Source of the DNA: Phytophthora quininea | Taxonomy: Eukaryota; Oomycota; Peronosporomycetes; Peronosporales; Peronosporaceae | Direction: 5' to 3' | Assembly: GCA_011947345.1 (NCBI GenBank) | Contig: JAAVTG010000554.1 | Location: 682,001 to 746,000, forward strand | Length of the DNA stretch: 64,000 nucleotides | Shown here: positions 45,803 through 57,469 of the stretch, piece after piece | Layout of the letters: each line of letters begins with the position of its first letter | How positions within the stretch are numbered: the first letter of the stretch is position 1 | Position numbers and translations under genes: made by a program | Notes under the pieces: generated by a model | Told to the model about the DNA's origin: nothing | Database searches by the model: none | Seen by the model: only the letters and a program-made list of their open reading frames with translations

Positions 45803-46567
45803 CTCGTGGGTCGGAATGTGGTGGTAAAGACGTTGATCTGGTAGCTCTAAAACTGAAGTTGTCTAAAACTGAAGTACTGACATAGTACAGGTTGCAGTGT
45901 TCGTCGACATCGTGGCGATCTCAACAGGAAGCGGCGGTGGCGCAGTACAGCTGTGGATCGGCAGACTAACTTGGAGTGTATCAGGATGGATGAGGCAATA
46001 AGTGCCGGTGGGGACTCGCTTGAGCTGCTTCCCGCTTGGCATCTAGCGACAAGGCCAACACCGACACGCTTCGCAGGATTCCTTTGCACCCCAGATCGCC
46101 ACGCTGGGCCGTGTTCCTCGTGGACAGCATGCATCGTAGCAAGCAGCTTTCGGCATTGCACGTAGAGGATCCTCGGCCGCATCACAATGCCGCGCCACTG
46201 TTGAATTGGACCAATTCAACAATTGCGTCAGGAGCTCAGCCCGTCCTTGCTGGGCTTGCTGTCCTTGCTGGAGGCTTGAGGTGCTTGGCACCGCTGTAGA
46301 TGCAGTCCCAGCTATGCATTCGTCGAGCTGCTCGCAGCCTGCAGTGAGGGCTTTCTTCTTGCCGCTTTAGCGACAAGAACGTCATCGATTCGCAATCCGC
46401 TTCAACCAGCGGCATACAGAGCGCAAGTGTATTAGAACATACAAAAGACAAGGTCAAGACCGCCCCATTTTTACCTTGCCTTTTGTATGAGCCAGACTTT
46501 TCCGACACGTGCCCCAGTTTCGAATTAACCAGGTGCCGCGCAAGTAAGACACGACAGCTCCGCAGAC
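45803..46567. other. Intergenic region between helicase copy 2 and ATX1
   Basis: No recognised gene. Two overlapping open frames (45953-46165 and 46036-46299) could be a broken short gene (joined near 46047), but they match no family I know. A perfect palindrome GTTGAATTGG-A-CCAATTCAAC lies at 46200-46220. Confidence 0.4.
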
Positions 46568-46858
46568 ATGGTGAAGGTGACCGAGTTCAAGGTGGGCATG
46601 ACGTGCGACGGCTGCTCCAGCGCCTGCACGCGCATCCTCAACAAGATCGACGGTGCGTCCTGCCTGCGATAGAGCTCTACAGTACTAGTACCGGCCGCTG
46701 ACATGGGTCTCTTTTGTGCTGCTGCAGGCGTGACGAGCGTCAAGTGCGACGTGGAGAAGCAGCAGATCCTGGTGGAGGGCGACGCCGACCCGAACGAGAT
46801 GCTGGAGGCGCTGCTCAAGTGGTCCAAGGCCAGCGGCAAGAGCGTCGAGCTGGCCTAG
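46568..46858 (+). CDS. ATX1: ATX1/ATOX1-like copper chaperone
   Basis: Cytosolic copper carrier that passes Cu(I) to P-type ATPases of the secretory pathway. Two exons: 46568-46652 and 46728-46858, with a 75-bp intron (GTGCGT...CTGCAG, phase 1). The protein has 71 residues, standard for ATX1. It has the HMA fold and the metal site GMTCDGCSSAC (residues about 10-20; the two Cys of MTCxGC bind copper), then VTSVKCDVEKQQILVEG. The usual lysine-rich loop before the C-terminus appears as KWSKASGKSVELA. Intact. Confidence 0.92.
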
Positions 46859-47626
46859 CCGAGCTCAGCCGCGTGTCGACCGCCCCTTCCTCCCCTCGTC
46901 CTGCCGCCCAGCCATTGCAGATGGAGAGCAGCATAGAGAAAGGAAAGCTGTGCCGCGAAAGCGAAAACTAAACTAGTGATTTGTCCTTCTTCATGAGGAT
47001 TTCTCGGCTTGTTGAACATCTTGACCGACGACGTTCTTATAGAAGGGTTTGTCTGTACTGCTCGTCGGCCACTTTTGCTTCTTGCTGTGCAAGTCGACGC
47101 GAAAGCGATGCAGCGTCTCGGCCTCTTCTCCGAAGCCGGCAACCACACCACAGCGCAAACCAAGCTCCATCTCCTCTCCGCCATCAGCGATCGAAGTTCA
47201 AACAGTGAAACGTGTCCGCCTTCTTGGCCAGAGAACAGGCGAGGCAAAAGCTGATCACTCCACGCCAGCACTCCTACACGCCCAGGGCTTCCTCTCGAGG
47301 CGACGACCACTTCGCGGCGGTGGTGGGTGGCCGACAGTGTCGCGTGCATCGAGCTAAAGCCAGGTCCTGGATGACGGACACCTTCGGAATGCCCGCAAAC
47401 AGAGAAACAATCTTCGCCGCGGTCTCCGCCGCGTTATCTCCAGATTTTACGTCCGTTCACACAATCTCACTATGAGAGGTACTTCTACAAAACGCGGTAC
47501 AAACCGCGCTAATCTTTCGCCGTTATTTGGTTAGCCACCTTCGCAGCTCAGTGCGGAAGTTGCCGTCTCAGCGTCAAGTCGATCGACCGCCGTCTTTGAA
47601 GCTGCGCTTTATCCTCACGCCAAGCC
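46859..47626. other. Intergenic region upstream of the membrane/F-box gene
   Basis: 768 bp without a recognised gene. Open frames here have no start context or family similarity. Confidence 0.5.
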
Positions 47627-50600
47627 ATGAAGACCGCGGACATGTCGGCGCCGACCTACGAGCTAGGCGACCTGCTGCTGGCTGCCGCGCGTCTGGGGCC
47701 TGTGCCCGCCCCAAGGAAGCAGAAGCGCTCGCGCAGCAGAGGCGTCCTGATGCTAGAAGGCTCGCTGGTACTGGCGTCTAGACTGGCTCTGCAGCACGCA
47801 GTGCTGTCTCCTCGTATCCACGACCTGGTGGGCGGCGTGCTGCTCGTCTCCAGCGCCGGCGCCTGCTATCTGTGCGCCTGCCACGCCTTACGCCTCAGTA
47901 CACAGAGCCAAAGGACAGGGGAGCTGCTGTTGGATCGAGCAGACCCGCGCTCCTGGACCCGAGAGAAGCGCCGCTTGGTGCTGGAAGTCTCCACGTGGAT
48001 GGCTACAGTACTGTACTCGTACACGAGCTTCCACCTGGGCTATCTGACGGTGCTCGCGGGCGCTGTAGCTGCCATGCTGTTGGCGTTTATTAGCGACTTC
48101 ATGGCCGCGTACTTAAGGATATTGGAGGCTAGAGTGGATCCCCAGCAAATGACAGGAATCGGAGGCATGCTCTGGCTCAAGGTGGCGCTCTCGTACGGCT
48201 GCGTGGGCTATATCATATCGGATACGGGGCGGACCTTGCACGACTATGTGGTGGGCGCCGCACAAGAGGACCAGACGCCGTCTGAACAGTTCCAGTCCGA
48301 GCTCGTGTTTAACTATTTGCTCATCACACTCGTGGGCGCGTCGCTGATTATTGCTAGCGAGTTGCTGCTGCTGTGCGCGCCGACACGCCGCGCGGGGATT
48401 GTGCTGCAGGGGAGAATTGTGGACGCTAGAAAGAACTGGGAGAGGCATCCGGTCAGGTCGCTCGTGGAAGTGATCGTCACGTTCGGAGCAACCACACTGT
48501 ACTACAGCACCTCGAAGGATATGTTTCTGTCATTGCAGCTGGGAACGTTCTGCGGCGTGCTGTGTATCCTCGGCGGCGAGTTGTTAGCCTCTGCCAGTCG
48601 CCCACGGTTTGTTGCCCCTGCGAGTCCAAACGCTGAAGTGGAAATGCCTGGTGATCACTGGGTGAAGCTGATTCCGGTGGTCGTCATGATGCTGTATTTC
48701 TTTTACCACGTGTACGCTGCGATTGTTCGGGCCGCCAGCGTCTCTTCTGGGCCGCTAGCATTAATGCTGAGCTTCGTATGCGTGGCTGCTATCACATTGA
48801 CTGTTCTTGCATTATCTGGCAAGAAACCTTCTATGGCGGAGCTATTGCTGTTTGGAAAGCGAATCGGATCGAAGGCCTGTGTGAGCTGCGTCACAGCCAT
48901 GGCGTTAAAGGTCTGCCACGGCTTCCCTGGCGTCATATTCAGCTCCGGATTGTCTGTATTTTGCATCGCATTTTCACAGGAGTGTTGGGATGACGTTGAA
49001 GTGATAGACGAAGCACAGCAAAACGAGGTCGTTTGTGTTGTGCATGAAGACGCAAAAATACCGGCTAAAATATCGACCTCGGTGGAGCATGAAGATGCTC
49101 CATGTCGAGGCGATTCCTCGTGGTCCATCGCGGCGTTAAACTATGTGAAGCAAGAATATCCTCACCTATACAAGAGAGTGAAATGGACATTTCTGTGCAT
49201 CGTCGTGGTGTCAGTTCTCGATATGTGCTCAACGTTCTTCGTGGCAATGAACAAAGACACCTTCGCCATGTCACTTTCCCAATTTTCTGCGATCAATGTG
49301 GTTCTTTCGGCAACCGTTGGCTATCTTACGAGTCCAGCGCCCTACGAGCTGCACCCTGCAAATCTTCTCGACACTGGCGTGAAGCAATTTAAAAACAAGT
49401 GGGCTCTCTTCCCACTTCACGTTTTCGTCGAGACGGTCGTATTCGTGGGCGTCTTCATTGGGACGTTTGCAGCTTCATCGACTGTGTTCAGCTCGCTTAC
49501 GCTGGCCGCGCTATCTGGGATCGTTGTATCGGTCGGAGGTCACTGGGTGTGTTCTCGTCTCCACCTGACGATCGGCACCCACATGCGCGTCCAACTGACT
49601 GCGACTTGTGCGCTGTTGTTCTGCTTGTTCCTATTCACATACGCCTCGATGGTGTCGCTGCTATCTATTTATCACTACTTTGACAGCATCGAAGCTGCAT
49701 TTTGCCTGGCGTCTTTCGCGGGGGTCTTCTTTTTAGCAGCAAGCGAGATGTTCCTGTTGTGGGAACCAACGCGTGAGATCGGTCTTTTGCTGCAGCGTCG
49801 AGTGACAAACGCGAAGGAGAACTGGCAGATAGAACCACTGCGTTCGTTCTTAGAGTTATTCACATGGTTTGCCGTCATCTGCGGATCGTTTGCCCTGTAC
49901 GACGATCTGATATTAGCTCTACAGCTTGGCACGTTTTCTGGTATTGCAGTCACCTTATCAGGAGAATATTTCCGAAAGAATCGTTCCAAGCTAATCCCGT
50001 GGGGAAAGGTTATCTCAGGGAAGCAGAGGCGATTGCCTCGCCCATCGGTACGCCCTGCGATAGTAATGACGATCAAGTCCGCGCGCGACCGCTTCCTGTA
50101 ATGCTTCTGTTTGCATACATAGGATCAGGCACATTTCAGTGGATTTTCGAGAACATGCGCAGCTTGGAGGTGACTGTTTTACTCGCTACGATCGCAGGTA
50201 TTGCCTTCCTGTGTTTTGCAGACATGTTGGTGCTATTTGAGCCTACTCGGTGGGCTGGAGTGATTCTGCAAGATCGGTTTATTAATGTCAAGTACAATTG
50301 GCGAGAGTATCCCGTGCGGTCCTTCGTCGAGTTTGGCTGCTTTCTCGGTGTCATCTACGGTAGCTACGCGATATACCATGACCTGGTTGTTGCGGTCCAA
50401 GTAGGTACGCTTTCCGGTATGCTGGTCACGCTCTGTGGGGAGCAAGCTCGAACCCGAGCCAGAGCTAGGCCCCTGAATGGTACGTTACTTTCCATTTCCA
50501 CCGCTTGTGCTTGTTATCCTCACTGCTGTTTTGCAGAGGAAGAGAAGCTCGAAGTGGAGAACACGCAGATTCTGCCACTCCCAGTAATGAGCTTACTGGG

Positions 50601-52018
50601 TCTCGTCGGAGCCGTGGCGTTCAACATTATCTACACGCACTTACGCAGCATTGAACTGGCGTTTGTGTTGGCTACGACAAGTGGCGTCATTTTCGCCCTG
50701 GTTGGGGATATGTTTGTGATCTGGAAACCTACGCGCAAGGTCGGCATGATTCTCCAAAAGCGTATCTTATACTTTAACCCAAATTTCTCGCGCCATCCGC
50801 TGCGGTCTTGGCTGGAGGTTAGCTCGCTCTGCGGTGGTTGGTACATGTCGTATGGGTTTTTATGGCCCCGAGACCTTCTCGTCGCTGTCCAGTTTGGAAC
50901 TTTTGCCGGCATCGTAGCGTGCGTGTGCAGTGAAGTTACAATGGAGTATGTTGCTGAGGCTGAGCGTCGATTGATCGCAGGGGTATCGACAAAGCTAGCA
51001 TTGGAGTAAGTGGCGGATTTCATGTGCTGTCGCGAGTGTAGACTTGGCATCTGACTGATTTTGCACGCAGCTCACAGAAGGACAGCGCTCTGCTTAATCT
51101 GCCTTACGAAGTGTTGTTTGAAGTAGCACATTTCCTGTCACCGGAAGATCTACTGGTGGCCCGCGCCACGTGCAACAAGGTCAACAACATGCTCAAAGCC
51201 GAGTCTGCTCGATTTTGGCTGCATGCAAGCCTGAGGCGAATGTATCGAGACCCCTCTCTTCACCGAGAGCGCTCTCGAGCATAGCATCAGCTATCGGATG
51301 GGAAACCACGCCCGATCGCTCGTGTATGAAGCCATCACGCTTGTTCTGCCCAAGATCTTTGGAGCCAGGTGTGTGTGTGCTCCGTTCAATGCTCTTTTGT
51401 ACTAGACGTTGCTAACAAGATTCCATGCTTTCAACAGAGACCCGGCGCAAGTGCTCACGTCTAGCAACGAGTTCAATCGCGCGTTGAAGTGGGTCTACCT
51501 GAATGCGGAATGGATTCGGAGCCAAAGCCTCCCGCCGCTGGTGAAAGAAGACGGAGTAAATTTGATATCGTACGTGTTTTGCATAGAGGGCCATGACAAT
51601 CCATCGATTCTCACTTAGCTGTGTATGAGCAGGTTCCGTCCTGGCGACGTCGCCTTCGATGTCTTTCGCCACATGCCAGACAAGGTAAGCGTAGAACTTT
51701 AGATTTTGTCTTTCATGACCTATAATTTTACGTGAGTTCTTCGTGTTGCAGAGTTCTCTGGGCATAACTGTAACACACATCGATGACTTAGCCATCGAAC
51801 GCGTCGAAGTGCCCACTGGGATCTATGATATGATCCAGCGAGACCCCTTCAGCTTTGTCGCTGCTGAGACTCTCTCGACTTTGGAAGTGTTCTCCAATTG
51901 GCACCTCGCAGTGGTGGCTTTTGCTACGATGACTCTCATCTTCATCGGACAGTTTTCAAGTGATCTACTTCGAGCATACGTTCTGCCGGCATCGTTCACA
52001 TGGTGGGGAGTTAGGTAA
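47627..52018 (+). CDS. Multi-pass repeat membrane protein with C-terminal F-box
   Basis: I do not recognise this as a named family. ATG at 47627. The protein has many hydrophobic segments and five related units, each (W/F)-x-PTR-x-x-G-x-x-LQ-x-R, about 10 residues, NW/NF, P-(L/V)-RS-x-(L/V)-E, membrane segment, (L/V)-Q-(L/F/V)-GT-(F/L)-x-G. The units begin near 48376, 49370 (degenerate), 49761, 50239 and 50722. One base in AAA at 50005-50007 joins the first two frames. Introns: 50480-50536, 51006-51070, 51369-51437, 51570-51632 and 51685-51751, all GT...AG. Exon 3 encodes an F-box (LLNLPYEVLFEVAHFLSPEDLLVARATC, about 51090-51175). A one-base slip near 51256 restores SALEHSISYRMGNHARSLVYEA. 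The last exon ends in another membrane segment (LAVVAFATMTLIFIGQF). It may be a membrane-anchored SCF substrate adaptor; the substrate is unknown. Confidence 0.8.
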
Positions 52019-52086
52019 AGCTGTTTCCAAATGATTATCATTTTTGAAATATTGAACTAAACTACTTGAACAAAGCACAGCACTAC

Positions 52087-55000
52087 TTACTCGGATTCTG
52101 TTTCATCATCGTCACTGATCTCGATGTACACTCGATTCCTTTGCTGCACGTCATAACTTGTTGCTGCACTCGACTTTAACTTCTTGAACTTCGATCTCGG
52201 GTACTGCGGCCTTTTCTTCTTCGTCGCTATTGCTAGCGTCGGAATTGTATTCGTACTCATAATCGCCATCGTCCTCGTTGTCTGCGTCACCAGCTTCACT
52301 TGCAGAGGAAGAATCTTCAACCACTACCACCCGAGTACCAGAGCGCGGTAGTTGCACAGGCTCATCTTCAGGCGATGCAGCTGGTACCGAGACAACGGGA
52401 ACTGCAAACACATTCGAGCCAGATGAAGTTGTCACTACGTCACCCGAATCAGAGATCGTGTGAACTCCTGGCGAACAGTGACTCCTTCTTCATTCAACAC
52501 ACAGAAGCGGACTTCCCCGTCTTTCGCAGCCACATCTTTTCCTAGGATCCGCAAGTTGTTCAAGACGTAATTGAGTCGCATCTGCTGGAAACTGCTTTTG
52601 TCGGCGCTTGATGCCTCTTGCACTTCGCTCCGCGTTAGTTGGTGTTGGAGTTGAGTGGTCTCCTCCTCAGCTACATTTGTCAATTCTTGTTGTGCCATTC
52701 CGCTCATTTGTTGGCACTCGACACTCCCTCTCATCCACAGCTGCTCCACCACAACCGAATGGCTGGCGCCCATTCGGTGGGCCCGACTTACAACTTGTTG
52801 CTCGACTGACTTATCCCAGATCTCCTCAAGCAGGAAAATGTGCGTCACGAATGACAGATCTAATCCATGAGAGCCCATGTTTGACAGGAGAAGCACGTTC
52901 ACATTGGGATTCGTCCGGAATTCGTCCAAAAATTCGATCGCGCGAGCTGACGAGGGAGATAAAGTTGGCCGTTGGGATATCGAGCTGCTCCAGAGCGATT
53001 TTGCTGCGCCAGATACTTTCTCGGAACTGCGAGAATATGATCGCTTTTAGCACGCGCCGTGACGTGGCACGAGCAAACTCTTTCTTGAGCTCGCGAATTC
53101 GCGCCGCCATGTAAAAGATTTTGCTGGAATCTACCTGCCAGATATCTCGCTTGACATTCAAACTTCTAACAGCGGATCGCTTGCGCTTCTTCTTGGTCTT
53201 ATTTGGCTTTTTCTTTTTCTTCCGACCAGCCGAGTCTTCTTTGGGAGCTGCGAAGAAAATACCTGGCTGGAGCAGCACGAGGTCAGTGCGATCGTATCCT
53301 GCGTAGCAATGACAGCAGCTCGGGCCAGCTTTATAAAAGCGACTTCCAACGCAGTCAGCACAACACAAATGTCCGCACGGGAGGATCATCAGCAGAAACA
53401 ATTCACGACTACAATTCTGACACTTTGTGGGCGGATTCGGCTCGAGCTTGTCCAAATACGCGTTCACAAGCTCCAGCTTCGTGCCTCCAACACCATTCAT
53501 GCGCAGTTTATCAACAGTATTTTTCCGTCCGCGTGGAGTCAACTCCCCTGTGCGCGTGGGCTGCAGATAGTCCATTTCATCTTCATTATACCACTGATGG
53601 CAACGGAAACAACGTGGCTCACCGTCCTCCTCTTTGTTGTCGTCAACGCAGTAGGCACAGCATAAATGTCCACAAGGCAGAACCAGAAGCGTCTTTCGCT
53701 GCACCCCACAATCCCCACAAGCTGTAGTTTTATGAGGACGAACGGTATCCAAATATTTTGTGATGGAAGCCATTTTTGCCTCGCTCACTTTAAGCCCATC
53801 CAACCGTTTCAGAGAATACTCCCGTCCTTCTTTTTCCAAGCTCCATTCACCGTAAAACCCACCCGTCGACGCAAAAGTGAGGTTCGTCTCAACTTTTGTT
53901 GCTGCTTTACGGTTCTTGGGATTCAAAAGACTGTCGGGGTGGTTGTTTCCAGGTGTATCAGGGTCGATATCCGCGACTACCAGATTGGCGCGAACGCTCT
54001 CCGCTATACCATTATACAGCTTGAACTCGCTCGGAGTTGGAGCAATGACAACGGTGCGACGTATTGGCTTGGGGAGCTTATTGCTGATCGAATCTTTTGT
54101 GTGGCGGATCATGATCCGCTTGAGTAGATGGCGTAACCTGTGAAAAGCAACGATCTCGTTCTTCTCAAATGGAGCAGCGATGGCTCTGGTCCACGCCGAT
54201 CCATCGGGTCTTCCGTACGGTTGATTTCTGAGAAACACAAGGAGGCCGTGCAGGTACTGTAAATCCGCAGACTGGAGGGTGTTTGGCGACGGCGTACCAG
54301 TCATGACCCATCTTCTCTCAGCGCAGAGTTGACGTGACATTTGCATCAAGTTCGTCGGTGCTCGACCGCCAAGTTTGTGGCCTTCGTCCACAACCACTCG
54401 CAACCAATGAACCAGCAAAAGCGAGGACACTTCACCCCTCATTGCCGTCCAAGTAGCGCGCTGGCTGGTCTTCGAAGCCGTACCGCTGGATTTGTCGCGC
54501 CTCCAGAGTGGAAGGTGGACGGTGATGTTGCCATTCTTTGCCATTCGAGAGAAGGACGTGATGACGACGTCGTACTTTGCCAACTCGGAGCTACTGGGCA
54601 AATCTTCGCCCTCATCGACAAACGTTTTCAGGAGCCCGGGAGTCACATGTGCCTCGATCTGCTCAGCCCAGTGCTCAACCAGAGCGTCTGGAGCCACGAT
54701 GAGACTTGCAGCAGAGCCTACGAGCTGTTCCGGTCGGATCGAACTCTCACGCCTCTCAGAGCGGAGCTGACGCTTCGATGTATTTCCACTTGGCAGGTCG
54801 ACTCGGATGGGCATATTTCTCGTCGATTCTCCTCTGCTCAACAGTATGAGCGCCAGCATCGTGATCGTCTTTCCCAGTCCAGGTTCGTCGCACAGCATCC
54901 CGCCACAAGCATCACGAGAAGTCTCCGTAAATTCGCGTTCCAATTCTCCATCGCTAGAGCGAGCAACAACATCCCCACCGCCAACGCTACAAGGGGCACT

Positions 55001-55979
55001 GAACGGGTGCCACAAAATCGTGGACCATAGGACAGGCTTTTCACGCTTGAGCATCCACGACAGACCAAAGCGTTGGTGTTCGTACAGCTTCAACTGCAAT
55101 CCTGGCACCACCTCCCCACATGTCCGTCGATGCAGTGTCCGTCCGAGCCATCAAGCTACGATACACGTCTGGTAAGTTCAACTTCTGCGTCGCCACCTCT
55201 TCGTCTATCAGGTCCGCACAAGTATCAAGACACTCCTCATCCTGCACAGAGCTCGCAAGGACCTCGGGACACGGCTCATGCTGCTCTGGACTCAGTGTTG
55301 CTCCAACGTTCATCGGGACCGCACCTTCATCTCGAGTTTCCGGTTCCGAGTCCGAGCTCAGGGTGAGATCAATCGTCTCTGTCTGCCCCTGTCGACTCAC
55401 CGCCCTCTCCACCGTCACTGGCTCCAGCTTCGGCACCGTCTCCAGTTTCTCCTGCTTCTCCTGCTTGACGGTTGATCCTGCACTAGTCCGTGGGTGCTTC
55501 CACCGATGCAGCGTGCACCCCACCACATGACAGGAGCTCTCTCTGGCTCTGCGTCGTCTCGCTCTTGCCGTCTCCCCGCTCTCTTGCTGCTGCTGCTGGA
55601 TGTGGGTCTTCACCAGCTCAAACTCCTCGAGTGCCGCTGCATTGCTCACTGAAATCTGCAGCCTCAGCAGTGCAAAGTTCCTCTCCAAGTTGACCACGTA
55701 CTCAGTAGTCAGTTGAATGTCTCCACGTTGCTGCAGCAGCACCAGTCCGCGCAGAATCGCCTGGTATCTGCATCTGGGACAGCCTTCCTCGGCGTTGATA
55801 CACTCCACGTCCTGCTCCACGCAGCGCCCCGGGAACTCCAGCAACAACTCCAGCGACGGGGAAAGCGTCAGCAGAACCGGAAGGCGGTAGGAGGCGTCGC
55901 ACACGTCGGGGTAGTGCGGCGCCAGCAGCTCCAGCGTCAGCGACGCACCAACGGAGACCGGCTCGGCCTTCACATCCAT
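52087..55979 (-). CDS. F-box/SNF2/RING helicase, copy 3 (F-box deleted, RING duplicated)
   Basis: Most diverged copy. ATG at 55979 (MDVKAEPVSVGASLTLELLAPHY); the N-terminal domain ends SSCHVVGCTLH, then an acidic insert with two SIM-like patches (ETIDLTLSSDSEPE). At about 55110 the segment that in copy 2 encodes the F-box is missing and the frame changes: LMARTDTASTDMW runs into EVVPGLQLKLYEHQ. Walker A EPGLGKT (about 54885) and VDEGHKLG (about 54375) follow. There are two RING-like modules: CGDCGVQRKTLLVLPCGHLCCAYC (about 53725-53640) and CQNCSRELFLLMILPCGHLCCADC (about 53425-53340). The helicase C-half is split near 52950. The tail holds VVVVEDSSSASEAGD and ends DDDETESE after further frame changes near 52455 and 52180. 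It may encode an F-box-less variant or be decaying. Confidence 0.8.
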
Positions 55980-56089
55980 TTTTGTACCGGCGTGAAAATA
56001 TTTTGTAAATAAAATGTTTTTCTTGATGATGCAAGAGTATTGACAGCTGTTTGCTCACCGATGGTGAGACGATTGTTGTCATACCTGAC

Positions 56090-57381
56090 TCGATGAACTA
56101 CGAGCCACTGGTACTGCAGAGCGGTCGCCTCGAGAACGTCACCGCATCAACCAGGCCAAGAACAAGAAGAGGCAGGAGAGCCGACTCGCAGCTCTCGAGC
56201 AGGACATGCAGTCGCTGCCAGGGACAAGCGTCTTCAGTTGAGTATGCATATACTTAATTGTCGTATTGTTAGTGGCAGATAACTGAGAGGGGGGTTGGCA
56301 CCGCTTGAGGTTTTCCCTCCTCAATCCCAAACGTTCTCCGCGGGCAACTCGTGTCTTCTGCGTTCTCTTACGACTGCTCTTGAGTTGGTGCTCGCTCGGT
56401 TGTCTGCTGCGCGTGCGTCACTAGATCCAAAACCTCACGACGCACCACCAGACGCTGCGCACTCGACTGGCGCCAACCTATCGCTGGAATGCTGCGGTCG
56501 AGTACTTCCACCTCTTTCGCCGCGGTATTCAGGCCCTCAGCTCGGCACGAGCACCGGTCTTCGGCAGCACAGAGCCCTCGTTCTAACTGCAACTCGGCTT
56601 TCTACGAGAAACGTTGGCGCCCGATGTAGCCCACACCCAGATCCGCGGACTCAACTCGTTGATGGCCACCGTGAGGAGCATCGTTCGCGTCTACGAGAAC
56701 CCCAGCATGAAACTCATTCGTTTGGAGACAGGAGTTGGGGCATGATCGTCGCGACGATCCACGCGGTTGCTACCATCAGCGAGAACACGTTGCGGGAGAC
56801 CTTCGCGCACCTGGTCAATGGCTCGGAGTTTTTGCCGCTAGCTCTCAAGCTATTAGGACAGCGGGTCTTTGCGTTGAGTATGGTAGAGTTTGGCTGGCAG
56901 CGCGAATACAGGAAAATGACCAGCCTCATACACAAGATCGACTTGCTGACGCTGATGCTGCAGCTTCTTGGCAGCTTGGAGAACGTGTCCAACGTGCTTG
57001 AAGGCGCGCGAGTCACCCCTGAATCCGAACTTGTTCAAGATGCGCAGTAGAACAACGAGTTGCTGGAGAATCGACGACACTCCGGTAGGCGAAAGCGCAA
57101 CGGAGTCACGAGGCGAATTGGGCGCTTCCACCTGCGCTGCGTCGACCGGCTCTGAGTTCTCGGTGATGCGCGTCTTGAACGACCACAGCACCGCGTTTGA
57201 CAGCTCGTCAAAACGATCTCGCGCACGGTTGGTGCGTAGTTGCATGGAGGACGAGAGCAAGGGGAATGACGGATTCATTTCAAACGATGCGGAGACCATG
57301 AGGCCAATTTTGCGGAGGCAGGTGAGCAAATTATGGGAAAGAGCAAGGTTGCGGGGACTGCTGTTTGATCACCACCAATGA
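56090..57381 (+). CDS. Oomycete-type bZIP transcription factor, tandem copy 1 (frame-broken)
   Basis: The basic region RHRINQAKNKKRQESRLAALEQDMQSL (about 56133-56215) has the oomycete NQ-A-x-x-KRQ form instead of the canonical N-x2-AA-x2-SR. In other frames follow VEYFHLFRRGIQAL (about 56500-56540), GFLRETLAPDV and IRGLNSLMATVRSIVRVYENPSMKLIRLE (to about 56730), then FLPLALKLLGQRVFALSMVEFGW and DLLTLMLQLLGSLENVS (to 57050). This order matches the downstream gene at 57.6-58.3 kb. At least three frame changes occur and the start is unclear. A Ser-rich tail may extend to 57381. Nuclear DNA-binding role inferred from the family. Confidence 0.65.
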
Positions 57382-57469
57382 GTCTTCGTTGCGGTCACTT
57401 CACAACCTGCTAAGCAAGACACGAGTAATTCTGTGCTCAATGAACCACTGGTGACGACGTTGACGATGA

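Noticed and set aside
45953..46299. Short ORFs as a possible small gene
   Set aside because: Two frames would have to be joined at an unsupported site and neither has a recognised domain; recorded only as spacer content.
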